Virus record (IMG/VR): IMGVR_UViG_3300007276_000388
Location: 1-20,977 of that record
Length of the DNA stretch: 20,977 nt
Direction: 5' to 3' (one strand)
From: a virus
This document shows positions 12,168-19,691 of this stretch, one piece after another. A program made the translations under genes and the position numbers. The notes below the pieces were generated by a model that searched no databases, was not told the origin of the DNA, and saw only the letters and a list, made by a program, of their open reading frames with translations. How positions within the stretch are numbered: position 1 is the first letter of the stretch; each line of letters starts with the position of its first letter.

Positions 12168-14033
12168 ATGTCTAAACTTGTCCCCATCAAGTTGACGCCG
12201 GGAATTAACAGGGAGCATACACGCTTTGCTGGTGAGGGCGGTTGGTATGATGGCGATAAGATCAGGTTCCGTCATGGCTTTCCAGAAAGCATAGGCGGCT
12301 GGTCGAGGCTCCTGAATGATACATTCCTCGGTACGTGTCGCTCCCTATACACATGGACCGTTCTCGCAGGGGACTTGCTTCTCGGCGTCGGCACTACGTG
12401 GAAATTTTACGCCCTGTACGGCGGCGCTTTTTACGACATCACCCCAATACGCACAACGACTGCGGCTGGAGATGTCACGTTTTCTGCGTCAAACGGGTCT
12501 AACATGCTGACGGTAACCGACAGCAATCACGGTGCCTTTCCAAACGACTTTGTTACTTTCTCCGGCGCGAGTAGTCTTGGTGGCTTGGTTACGGCTCCAG
12601 TCATGAACGCTGAGCATCAAATCGCAACGGTTACAGATGCCAATACCTACACCATTGAACTCAGCGTTACGGCCAACGGGTCAGACACTGGGAATGGTGG
12701 CGCGTCTGTCATCGGTGTTTATCAGGTCAATGTTGGCCTCGACACAGGACTGACAGGTACAGGCTGGAGCGCTGGTGCTTGGGGTGACGGCGGATGGGGG
12801 GAAGCTGCCCCATCAACTGCTGGTTCTCAAATATTGCGTATCTGGTCTCAGGATAACTTTGGCGAAGACCTGATCATTAACCCAGTGAACGGCGGCATCT
12901 ACTACTGGGATGTCAGCGGAGGCATCGGGACAGTTCGGGCGGTGCCTTTAAGCAGTCTTTCCGGCGCAAGCGATGCTCCATTGTTTGCAACGCAGACTAT
13001 GGTGTCTGACCAAGACCGACATGTAATTTGCCTTGGGTGTGACGCTGAAGATGATCCGGGTAATTCTGACCCTCTCCTCATCAGGTGGTCAGACCAAGAG
13101 AACGCCTCGGACTGGACAACGCGCACAACCAACACTGCTGGCAGCCTTAGACTGTCTCGTGGTGCTGAGATCGTTCGAGCCGTGCAGACCAAGCGAGAGA
13201 TTATAATCTTCACTGACCAGTCCATGCACTCAATGCAGTTCCTTGGGCCTCCATATACTTTTGGTATTCAGGAGATTTCATCATCGACTGAACTTATGTC
13301 TCGCATCTCCGTGACTACGGTGGACGATGGCTTGTTCTGGATGGCGAACGGAAAGTTCATGGTCTATGACGGCACAGTCCGTGAGATCGAGTGCGACGTG
13401 AAGAGTTACGTTTTCGATAACTTCAACATCGATGAGAGGCAGAAGGTCGTTGCCGGACACAACCTGAAATTCTCAGAAGTATGGTGGTGGTATCCAAGCA
13501 GCGGTGCCAGCGAGAATGACAGTTACGTTGTGTTCAATTACCTTGAAAGTATCTGGTATTTCGGGAGCATGGTGCGGACTGCATGGCATCCATCAGGATT
13601 GACAGACTATGCAATCGCCGCCGGGACTGACGGCTACTTGTACGAGCATGAAAAAGGTCTCAACGATGGGTCAAGTAACCCGGCTGTTTCCTTGCCATCG
13701 TATATTGAAAGCGCCACTTTCGATATTGCGGATGGAGATCAGTTCTTTTTTGCAAACCGCATCATTCCTGACGTCACGTTTGTAAATTCCACAGGCGATC
13801 CAATGGCAACGATGACGCTCAAGGCTCGGCGCTTTCCCGGCTCATCGTTTGACAACAGCGATGTGGCTGTAACATCTCAGACCGCCACTGTTCCAATAGA
13901 GCAATTTACGGAGCAACAGCACATCAGGCTGCGCGGCAGGTCTATGACTATGCGTGTGGATGCAGACGAACTGAATGTGCAGTGGCGTCTTGGCATTCCG
14001 CGTATCGGCATGAGAACGGACGGGAGGCGCTAA
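12168..14033 (+). CDS. Tail hub/nozzle protein, P22 gp10 / T7 gp12-like
   Basis: This 621-residue protein belongs to a large conserved phage family I recognise from marine podoviruses, usually matched to the tail accessory/nozzle class (P22 gp10, T7 gp12). Its signatures run in order: LTPGINREHTRFAGEGGWYD, GDKIRFRHGFPESIGGWSRL, a DVTFSASNGSNMLTVTDSNH insertion domain, NFGEDLIINPVNGGIYYWDV, MVSDQDRHVICLGC, LLIRWSDQENASDWT and HSMQFLGPPYTFGIQEIS. It ends with EVWWWYPSSGASENDSYVVF, ESIWYFGSM and a C-terminal strand domain ending RPRIG-like (GIPRIGMRTDGRR). The length is typical and no motif is missing. It probably forms the hexameric tube under the adaptor through which DNA leaves. The next gene starts inside its stop (TAATG). 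Confidence 0.85.
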   Translation: MSKLVPIKLTPGINREHTRFAGEGGWYDGDKIRFRHGFPESIGGWSRLLNDTFLGTCRSLYTWTVLAGDLLLGVGTTWKFYALYGGAFYDITPIRTTTAAGDVTFSASNGSNMLTVTDSNHGAFPNDFVTFSGASSLGGLVTAPVMNAEHQIATVTDANTYTIELSVTANGSDTGNGGASVIGVYQVNVGLDTGLTGTGWSAGAWGDGGWGEAAPSTAGSQILRIWSQDNFGEDLIINPVNGGIYYWDVSGGIGTVRAVPLSSLSGASDAPLFATQTMVSDQDRHVICLGCDAEDDPGNSDPLLIRWSDQENASDWTTRTTNTAGSLRLSRGAEIVRAVQTKREIIIFTDQSMHSMQFLGPPYTFGIQEISSSTELMSRISVTTVDDGLFWMANGKFMVYDGTVREIECDVKSYVFDNFNIDERQKVVAGHNLKFSEVWWWYPSSGASENDSYVVFNYLESIWYFGSMVRTAWHPSGLTDYAIAAGTDGYLYEHEKGLNDGSSNPAVSLPSYIESATFDIADGDQFFFANRIIPDVTFVNSTGDPMATMTLKARRFPGSSFDNSDVAVTSQTATVPIEQFTEQQHIRLRGRSMTMRVDADELNVQWRLGIPRIGMRTDGRR

Positions 14034-14335
14034 TGGCTTTGATCGGCCCATCCGGCATACCGTACTTTGGAAACCCGCCGCAGGAGTATAGTCAGCGCTT
14101 TATGACTGACCTTGTCCGTGCCTTTGCGCAGTTCGCCGCTCTTACAACGAACCCCGGTGAAATGAGGGGGACGAAGATTGTCCTCACAGACCTGCCTGAC
14201 GGAGATCAAGGTCTTGAAGCTGGCACCTTATACCGCGATGGAACCTCTGTAAAAATCGCATCGAACAACATTTCTGCCCCATCGACCGTAGCGCTTACGT
14301 CATCTCTTGGTGATGTCATTGTGCTGACGCCATAA
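14033..14335 (+). CDS. Small conserved phage virion protein after nozzle
   Basis: This 100-residue protein has LIGPSGIPYFGNPPQEYSQR, then a helix FMTDLVRAFAQFAALTTNPG. It then reads TKIVLTDLPDGDQGLEAGTL and YRDGTSVKIA. The motif 'GL-x-x-GTLY-x-DG-x-x-K-I' is frequent in small phage virion proteins and near the ends of fibre-associated proteins. ATG 14033 is favoured over in-frame ATG 13982 because it overlaps the previous stop and has GGAGG (14022-14026) upstream; the earlier start would overlap the nozzle gene by 52 bases. It may trim the tail tip or bind the nozzle; its role is not established. Confidence 0.65.
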   Translation: MALIGPSGIPYFGNPPQEYSQRFMTDLVRAFAQFAALTTNPGEMRGTKIVLTDLPDGDQGLEAGTLYRDGTSVKIASNNISAPSTVALTSSLGDVIVLTP

Positions 14336-14409
14336 AGTTCTATGGAACTTATGGTAAACAAAGCAAACTGAAGCTGCTACTATACATTGCAGCAACCTAA
14401 GGAATAGAC
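14335..14409 (+). promoter_or_regulatory. Short intergenic region with hairpins before internal-protein cassette
   Basis: This stretch separates the nozzle pair from the right-hand cassette. It holds AAGTTC (14335-14340) and GAACTT (14345-14350) around a TATG loop, and a weaker GCTGC / GCAGC pair around 14373-14395 whose loop contains TATACA (a poor -10 match, no good -35). No T-run is present. It may be an internal promoter or processing site; support is weak. AAGGA (14399-14403) is the ribosome site for the next gene. Confidence 0.25.
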
Positions 14410-15894
14410 ATGTTACCCTTTCTGTTTGGAATGTTGGCCCCGTCACTTCTCCCCGGCATGGCCCCTTGGCTGGCTGGTGGACTTGGCTCTCTGGCTGGCG
14501 ATGCACTTGATGGCGGTGACTTCAGTTTGGCAAGCGCGCTTCCCGGCGCTCTTGGTGGCGCTATGGTGGGAGACGGGGGTCTTGGAAGCCTGTTTGGTGG
14601 AGGCGCTACTGGCGCTACTGCCGCTGCCCAAGGCGCTCCCTTAGCCGCTCCCGGCGTGGCCGCGGCTTTGGGGTCACCCGCCGCTGCTGGCGGTGCTGCT
14701 GCTGCCACTGGGGCCAATGCCGCTGCTGGTGGTGCTGCTGCTGGTGGTGGTGGGTTGATGAGCATGCTCACCCCGACCAACGTAGCGCTCGGCGGTATGG
14801 CACTTGGCGCTCTGGGCGGCCCAACTGGCCCGGAGATTAAGCCACGCGAAAAGGTCTGGCGACCTGAGGCTCAGCCCCCCGGCGCTCCAACCGCTGGAAC
14901 ACCACCTGCTGGGTATATCCCCGGCATCAGTCCAGAGTGGGACTATGGCATTCAGCCAAACGTAGCGAGGGACAACCTTCTCAGGGACGCTGCTGGATAT
15001 GCTGAAGGTGGCGCTGTTGAGTCTGCGGCAGTCCTTCCTGATCCAATGACGCAATACCTGTCACGTCCGGCGTCTGCCCCACAGCAGATTGGTCAGGCGT
15101 CTCAAAACGCTCGTAATCTTCAAGCGCGCTACATGGCTGGGGAAGGCCCTCGTGGCATACGGCGTCAGGGCATCACGTCTATTGGCCCATCACAAATGCC
15201 TGACATCAGCCCGATCCAGAACCCATACTCCGACTACATGACTGGAGGGTCGTCTGATCTGAACGCACCTGCCCCGTTAAGTGGCTTGGCATCTTTGACA
15301 TCGCAGTATGGTGACAATGGAAGATCAGACGGTGGCAACTGGAGGGGTAGCGCTGCGGATCGACAGGCAAGGAGAGAAGGCGACAGGGCGCAAAGCCAGT
15401 ATGAAAGCCTTGGCGCGATCTACGCTGAAGGTGGAAAGGTCGCCACTCCCGGAATGGATGCCAGAACCACAGAGGTTCAGAACGCCATTGCTGCAATCAT
15501 GGGTGACCCAAACGTAGACCCGCAGCAGGCTATGGGCGCGCTCTACCAGAAGTTGCTTCAGCAGTATGGGCCGGAACAGGCCGATGCCATGATCAAGGAA
15601 CTCGTTGCTCAGGTACAGGGCAGTGGCCAAAGCCGCGCAATGCCTGAGGCTGGTGGGCCGGACGGAATGGCAGACGATATGCCAGCGATGGTCGATGGCG
15701 TTGAGCCAGCACGTATCAACAGCGGAGAGATGGTTATCTCGAAGCCTGACCTCTCAGCTATCGGTAGCGGTGATGCGGACAAGGGGATGGACAAGGTCAC
15801 CAACCTTCTTGAGCAGGTTCGTCAGGAACATTACGGACGCAAGGACCACCCTGAGCGTGTGAACTTTGAAGGCATGACGGCGGGGATGATGTGA
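14410..15894 (+). CDS. Ala/Gly-rich virion protein with YAEGG motifs
   Basis: This 494-residue protein has a hydrophobic Gly-rich N-terminus (MLPFLFGMLAPSLLPGMAPW, glycine-zipper-like). An Ala/Gly low-complexity region follows around residues 60-120, then a Pro-rich stretch (EAQPPGAPTAGTPPAGYIPG). YAEGG occurs at 197-201 and 338-342. The C-terminal end includes MPAMVDGVEPARINSGEMVI, then DKVTNLLEQVRQEHYG. The 'P-A-M-V-D-G-x-E-P-A-R-I-N-S-G-E-M-V-I' stretch resembles the 'PAxLSDGEFVI' motif common in internal or tail-associated proteins of marine phages. I infer an internal or tail-tip virion protein, possibly membrane-active at its N-terminus. AAGGA is six bases upstream of ATG. It overlaps the following GTG start by four bases. 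Confidence 0.65.
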   Translation: MLPFLFGMLAPSLLPGMAPWLAGGLGSLAGDALDGGDFSLASALPGALGGAMVGDGGLGSLFGGGATGATAAAQGAPLAAPGVAAALGSPAAAGGAAAATGANAAAGGAAAGGGGLMSMLTPTNVALGGMALGALGGPTGPEIKPREKVWRPEAQPPGAPTAGTPPAGYIPGISPEWDYGIQPNVARDNLLRDAAGYAEGGAVESAAVLPDPMTQYLSRPASAPQQIGQASQNARNLQARYMAGEGPRGIRRQGITSIGPSQMPDISPIQNPYSDYMTGGSSDLNAPAPLSGLASLTSQYGDNGRSDGGNWRGSAADRQARREGDRAQSQYESLGAIYAEGGKVATPGMDARTTEVQNAIAAIMGDPNVDPQQAMGALYQKLLQQYGPEQADAMIKELVAQVQGSGQSRAMPEAGGPDGMADDMPAMVDGVEPARINSGEMVISKPDLSAIGSGDADKGMDKVTNLLEQVRQEHYGRKDHPERVNFEGMTAGMM

Positions 15895-16313
15895 GAGTAA
15901 GCGCTGTACCATACGAAGTAGTGGACGTCCTTTGGGATGAAGCAAAAAGTCTTCTTGAGCCTGCGCTAAAATTTGCGAAGCGTCGTTTCACAATTGAAAG
16001 CGTCAAAGAGCATATTGACGGGCAGTATATTGCGTTGTGGGTTGCTATGGACGATGAGAACAAATTGAAGGCTGCAATAACTACGCGCGTTCAAGAATAT
16101 CCAAATGGCCGTGCGCTTGAGATGGATTGGATTGGCGGAGAAGAAATGGATAAGTGGTTCCCCCAGTTTCAAGAAAAACTTGAGGAATATGCTCGTTCAA
16201 TGAAGTGCGATTTTATGACTGGCCAAGGAAGAAAAGGCTGGAAGAAGATACTTCAGAATGCTGGCTGGCAAGAGGAGCATGTCTCCTTCAGGAAGGACTT
16301 GACTGATGAGTAA
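15891..16313 (+). CDS. GNAT-fold protein, T7 gp13-like internal protein
   Basis: This 140-residue protein looks like a compact GNAT fold. A helix is followed by QYIALWVAMDDENKLKAAIT (paired strands), RALEMDWIGGEEMDKWFPQF and a helix (EKLEEYARSMKCDFMTGQG). It ends with RKGWKKILQNAGWQEEHVSF. T7 gp13, also about 138 residues, has a similar GNAT-like pattern and lies just before internal core genes 14-16, as here. The acetyl-CoA loop Q/R-x-x-G-x-G/A is not clearly intact, so catalytic activity is doubtful. GTG 15891 is the only reasonable start; the first in-frame ATG would remove the first third. Bases 15901-16260 are about 45% G+C by my count, lower than its neighbours. ATG of the next gene lies within its last codons. 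Confidence 0.65.
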   Translation: MRVSAVPYEVVDVLWDEAKSLLEPALKFAKRRFTIESVKEHIDGQYIALWVAMDDENKLKAAITTRVQEYPNGRALEMDWIGGEEMDKWFPQFQEKLEEYARSMKCDFMTGQGRKGWKKILQNAGWQEEHVSFRKDLTDE

Positions 16314-17607
16314 GGGTAGCAGCGCTCCAACAGAGCAGACGGTAAGGCAGACATCACTGCCAGAGTATGCTGAACCATACATGACACGACTGATGGACCG
16401 TGCCGAGAGCGAAAGCCTCCGGGACTACCAGCCGTATGAAGGTCAGAGGTCCGCTGAGACGGCTCCTGAGACATGGCTTGCGCGAGACATGGTCATGGGG
16501 ATGCAGGGCATCCCCGGCCTTGAGGGCGCGTATGACGCGACAATGAGCGGGCTGTCTGGCGCTAATGACCTGATGAACTTTCAGACTGGCGACTACAGCC
16601 AGTACCAAGGTTCTCAATATGGATACAATGACCCCTCACAGTGGGGATTGAACACTGCGTCACAGTATGTCGATCCATCTCTCACAAACTTTGAGGGCGG
16701 CGAAGCAAACCAGTATGACTTCATGGACGTGAACAGGTTCACGCCAGCAGCCGCCAGCCGCTACATGTCACCGTACATGCAGAACGTGGTGGACGTTGAG
16801 AAGGATCAGGCGATGCTGGACTTCCAGCGCTCTCAGGCAAACCGAGACGCGCAGGCAGTTAACGCAGGAGCGTTTGGCGGCACCAGAGAAGGTGTCGTGC
16901 AGGGACTGGCATACGAAGACCTCGCCCGCCAGATGGGTGGCATCCAAGCGAGGGGCCAGCAGTCTGCGTATCAAGACGCACAGAATATGTTTGGCGAAGA
17001 CCGCGCAACCATCTTGGCTCGCGACAGTGAACGCGCTGGAGAGAACGCGCGGATTGATGACTATCGCCGCCAGATGATGGGCCTTGAGACAGACACCCGG
17101 CTTGGTGCATATGACCTCGCTGGACGCTTGTTTGGTGCAGACCGTGATGCATCCATGACAACCGATCAGGCTCGTGCCGCTGAACTCGCCCGCTACGAGG
17201 CAATGGGTCAGGGCGAAAGCCAGTTTGGTGGTGAGATGGACTTATCTCGCGAGCAGCTTATGGCAGACCTTCTTGGTCAGGGCGCTGGCATGAGTGCCGA
17301 CATTGGCAGCAACCTCCTGAACATGGGCGCTGCAGAGCGTCAGGCAATCCTTGAAGACGCACAACTGCGCGAGCAGATTGGCGCGGACATTGAGGGTACA
17401 CAGCAGGGCATTCTTGATGTCGGGTACGAAGACTACCTGCGTCAGCTTGCCTATCCAAAAGACCAGCTTAACATGTACAGTTCAATCATTCAGGGTATGG
17501 GCATTCAGCCTGATACAGCGCAGCAGATGTACATGGCCCGCAGTCCATATCAGGACGCAATCGGAGCAGGCATCTCGGCACTTGGCCTCTATAATGGACT
17601 TCAGTGA
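16306..17607 (+). CDS. Presumed internal/ejection protein, T7 gp14 position
   Basis: This 433-residue, mostly helical protein is one I recognise as a widespread marine phage virion protein. Its hallmark is SRYMSPYMQNVVDVEKDQAM (residues 151-170), then AVNAGAFGGTREGVVQG (184-200) and LARQMGGIQARGQQSAYQDA. Before the hallmark comes a Gln/Tyr/Trp-rich linker (YSQYQGSQYGYNDPSQWG); after it, long Ala/Gln/Arg/Glu helices. It ends with hydrophobic AIGAGISALGLYNGLQ. Helical, Gln-rich proteins in this slot correspond by gene order to T7 gp14, which enters the outer membrane during DNA ejection; that role is inferred, not shown. GGAAGG (16291-16296) is nine bases before ATG. It overlaps the gp13-like gene by eight bases. 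Confidence 0.75.
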   Translation: MSKGSSAPTEQTVRQTSLPEYAEPYMTRLMDRAESESLRDYQPYEGQRSAETAPETWLARDMVMGMQGIPGLEGAYDATMSGLSGANDLMNFQTGDYSQYQGSQYGYNDPSQWGLNTASQYVDPSLTNFEGGEANQYDFMDVNRFTPAAASRYMSPYMQNVVDVEKDQAMLDFQRSQANRDAQAVNAGAFGGTREGVVQGLAYEDLARQMGGIQARGQQSAYQDAQNMFGEDRATILARDSERAGENARIDDYRRQMMGLETDTRLGAYDLAGRLFGADRDASMTTDQARAAELARYEAMGQGESQFGGEMDLSREQLMADLLGQGAGMSADIGSNLLNMGAAERQAILEDAQLREQIGADIEGTQQGILDVGYEDYLRQLAYPKDQLNMYSSIIQGMGIQPDTAQQMYMARSPYQDAIGAGISALGLYNGLQ

Positions 17608-17609
17608 CA

Positions 17610-19670
17610 ATGGAAAACATCGCAGCAATCTCTGACGACCTAAAGAACTTCAGCATGCCGCAACTGATGAAGGCAATGCAGACAGCTTCAGCCCCGCAGT
17701 ATCTTGTCTTGAGTGAGATCACAGACCGGAAGAAGCGGCAGGCGATGGCCGGGGGTAACCCTCAGGATCAGGCGTCCGTGAAGGATCAGGTCATGCGGTC
17801 TGTCAACGCGGCAGGGATTGGCGCTCTGCCAGCACGTAACGCGATGAACGCACTGGCACCGAATGCGATGGCGATGAAATCTCAAAATGGTTCTATGGAA
17901 CCTACTGCGATGCAGTCGATCACCAACCGACCAACACCTATGGGCCAGCAGATGGGCCAGCAGCCGGGGCAGCAGATGGGCTACGCCAAGGGTGGCGAAG
18001 TAATGGGGTATGCCGAGAGCGGCGGCATTGGCCGGACGACAATGACTGCAGGCGAGAACATCAAAAACGATTACGAGGCGCTTCTGGCCTACCTTCGTTC
18101 CATTGGTCAGGCACCAGAGTATGGACCAGATGTTTCTGGGTATCAGCCACCTGCTGGGTTTGACCCACGCATGCAGGCGCAATCTGGAAGCGGAATAAAT
18201 TTCTCCACCAGTACACCACCTGATGCTGGGCTTCTTCCGGGGAGACTGCAACGCGCAGGTATGGGGCAGCTACCAAATGCAAGTGTTGGCCCTGAAGCGA
18301 TGTCACAGATGATCGACGGTCCAATGTCTGGCGTACCAACTGGCATTGGAGACGCAAGTCTTGAGTTGCCTGACAGGCTTATGGCTGGGCTGCGTGGCGG
18401 CGGTGGTTCAGACTGGACGCCTCGGCCAGACACTCCACCTCTAGGCTCTCCAACTGGCGGCATGCCAGTGATTGATCTGAGTGACGGCAGTCAACCTCCT
18501 CAGCCCCCTATGGGTGGTGATATTCTGTACCCCGGCGCAGGATTTGCTGGCGCTACGGATGACATGAGAGCGCCGCAATTGAACGCGATGGAAGAGCCGG
18601 GGGCTAATCAATCTGGAACTGGCAATAAAGCTGCCAGCTTCGGTGGGCCAATGCCGTGGTATATGGACCCTCAACAAACAGACCTTCGCGGATACCCGGT
18701 TAATTCCAGCATCCCTGATGATATGTACTACTCCCAACGAGCAGAGCAGCCTGATCCTGAGATGATCACGCCGTTCGACCCATTTGCCGTGGACGGTTGG
18801 GCAAAGGAGCCTGCCTCAGTTGGCCAAGAGCCAAAGCCTTCCGGTGGCGGTCTTTCATTCGGCCTTCCGCCAGCAGACACGGGCGCTTTGCCGCGTATGC
18901 CGGGAGACCCTGCGCTTTCATTTGGTGTCATAGACGAGCCAACCACAGACCCGGAGTCCTCCCCTCCGGGTGGAACCCAGCGTACATCCCCATCGCAAGG
19001 TGGCGCGGGTGGCGCTGGGTCTTCCCCTTCTGGCGGGATATTCGCAGAGTACGAAGGCATGCTTCGCCAGCGCATGGACGACATTACCAAAGGCGAGGAG
19101 CAGCAGAAGTGGCTTACCATCGCCAAGCTTGGCCTTGGTCTTATGGAGTCGAAAGCACCAACGCTCGGTATGGCTATGGGCGAGGCTGGCATGGCGGCGC
19201 TTGAAGACTATGAGGCGATGAAGGCCAACAACTCAGGCGAGATGTGGAAGCTTCAGGAGACCATGATGGGCCTCAAGCTGAAGCAGGCTGATGCTGTTGC
19301 CAAGGCGCGGGCGGCGGCTTCCGGCGGTGGCAGTGGCAGTGGCAGTGGCATCGGAGAAACTTCTTTGGAACTCAGCGCGGGTGAGGAGCGGTATAGAGAT
19401 GCATATCTTGAGCCGTACAACACAAAGATTAAAAATATTCAGGATGAAATTGCAATTCTTCTGGGCAATGAGTTGGGCGTGGTAGACGAGGATCGTGTCG
19501 CACAGCTTCGTCAAGAGATGGCAGCATCGCTTCAGGCCCGTGACGCCGCAAACTATGAGTTTACTATCAACAGGCGGCTTGGAACTGGTTACGATGCCAC
19601 TCAAGCGCCGACGCAGGCAGCACCGCCAATTGGAATTACGGGTCTCTCAATGGGTGTTCCAACCCAGTAG
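17610..19670 (+). CDS. Large presumed internal virion protein, T7 gp15 position
   Basis: This protein of about 686 residues has a helical start (MENIAAISDDLKNFSMPQLM), ASAPQYLVLSEITDRKKRQA, and VNAAGIGALPARNAMNALAP. Next come a Met/Gln repeat (MGQQMGQQPGQQMG) and the motif GYAKGGEVMGYAESGG. A long Pro/Gly-rich disordered middle follows, then the helical segment WLTIAKLGLGLMESKAPTLG with MAMGEAGMAALEDYEAMKAN. It finishes with a Ser/Gly linker (GSGSGSG) and a coiled helical C-terminus. I recall the '…LGLGLMESKxPxxxxxxGEAGxxALxxY' segment from large virion proteins of marine phages. By order it matches T7 gp15, an inner core protein that helps DNA cross the periplasm; this is inference. ATG 17610 is preferred; GTG 17604, overlapping the previous stop, adds two residues and is equally possible. 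Confidence 0.7.
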   Translation: MENIAAISDDLKNFSMPQLMKAMQTASAPQYLVLSEITDRKKRQAMAGGNPQDQASVKDQVMRSVNAAGIGALPARNAMNALAPNAMAMKSQNGSMEPTAMQSITNRPTPMGQQMGQQPGQQMGYAKGGEVMGYAESGGIGRTTMTAGENIKNDYEALLAYLRSIGQAPEYGPDVSGYQPPAGFDPRMQAQSGSGINFSTSTPPDAGLLPGRLQRAGMGQLPNASVGPEAMSQMIDGPMSGVPTGIGDASLELPDRLMAGLRGGGGSDWTPRPDTPPLGSPTGGMPVIDLSDGSQPPQPPMGGDILYPGAGFAGATDDMRAPQLNAMEEPGANQSGTGNKAASFGGPMPWYMDPQQTDLRGYPVNSSIPDDMYYSQRAEQPDPEMITPFDPFAVDGWAKEPASVGQEPKPSGGGLSFGLPPADTGALPRMPGDPALSFGVIDEPTTDPESSPPGGTQRTSPSQGGAGGAGSSPSGGIFAEYEGMLRQRMDDITKGEEQQKWLTIAKLGLGLMESKAPTLGMAMGEAGMAALEDYEAMKANNSGEMWKLQETMMGLKLKQADAVAKARAAASGGGSGSGSGIGETSLELSAGEERYRDAYLEPYNTKIKNIQDEIAILLGNELGVVDEDRVAQLRQEMAASLQARDAANYEFTINRRLGTGYDATQAPTQAAPPIGITGLSMGVPTQ

Positions 19671-19691
19671 ACCTCAAGGAGAAAACTGGGA

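Noticed and set aside
14397-14780. Minus-strand Ala/Pro-rich frame of 127 codons
   Set aside because: This is the antisense image of the Gly/Ala-rich low-complexity part of the 494-residue protein, where high G+C removes stops.
15891-16313. Active acetyltransferase
   Set aside because: The fold pattern fits GNAT, but the acetyl-CoA loop is not convincing and the gene sits in a virion cassette, so a structural T7 gp13-like role is the safer call.
14337-17901. GTTCTATGGAAC occurring near 14337 and again near 17890
   Set aside because: Two copies of a 12-mer are expected by chance in 21 kb, and one lies inside a coding region.
17688-18251. Minus-strand frame of 187 codons
   Set aside because: It is antisense to the 686-residue virion protein, with no ribosome site and a composition unlike the window's real genes.
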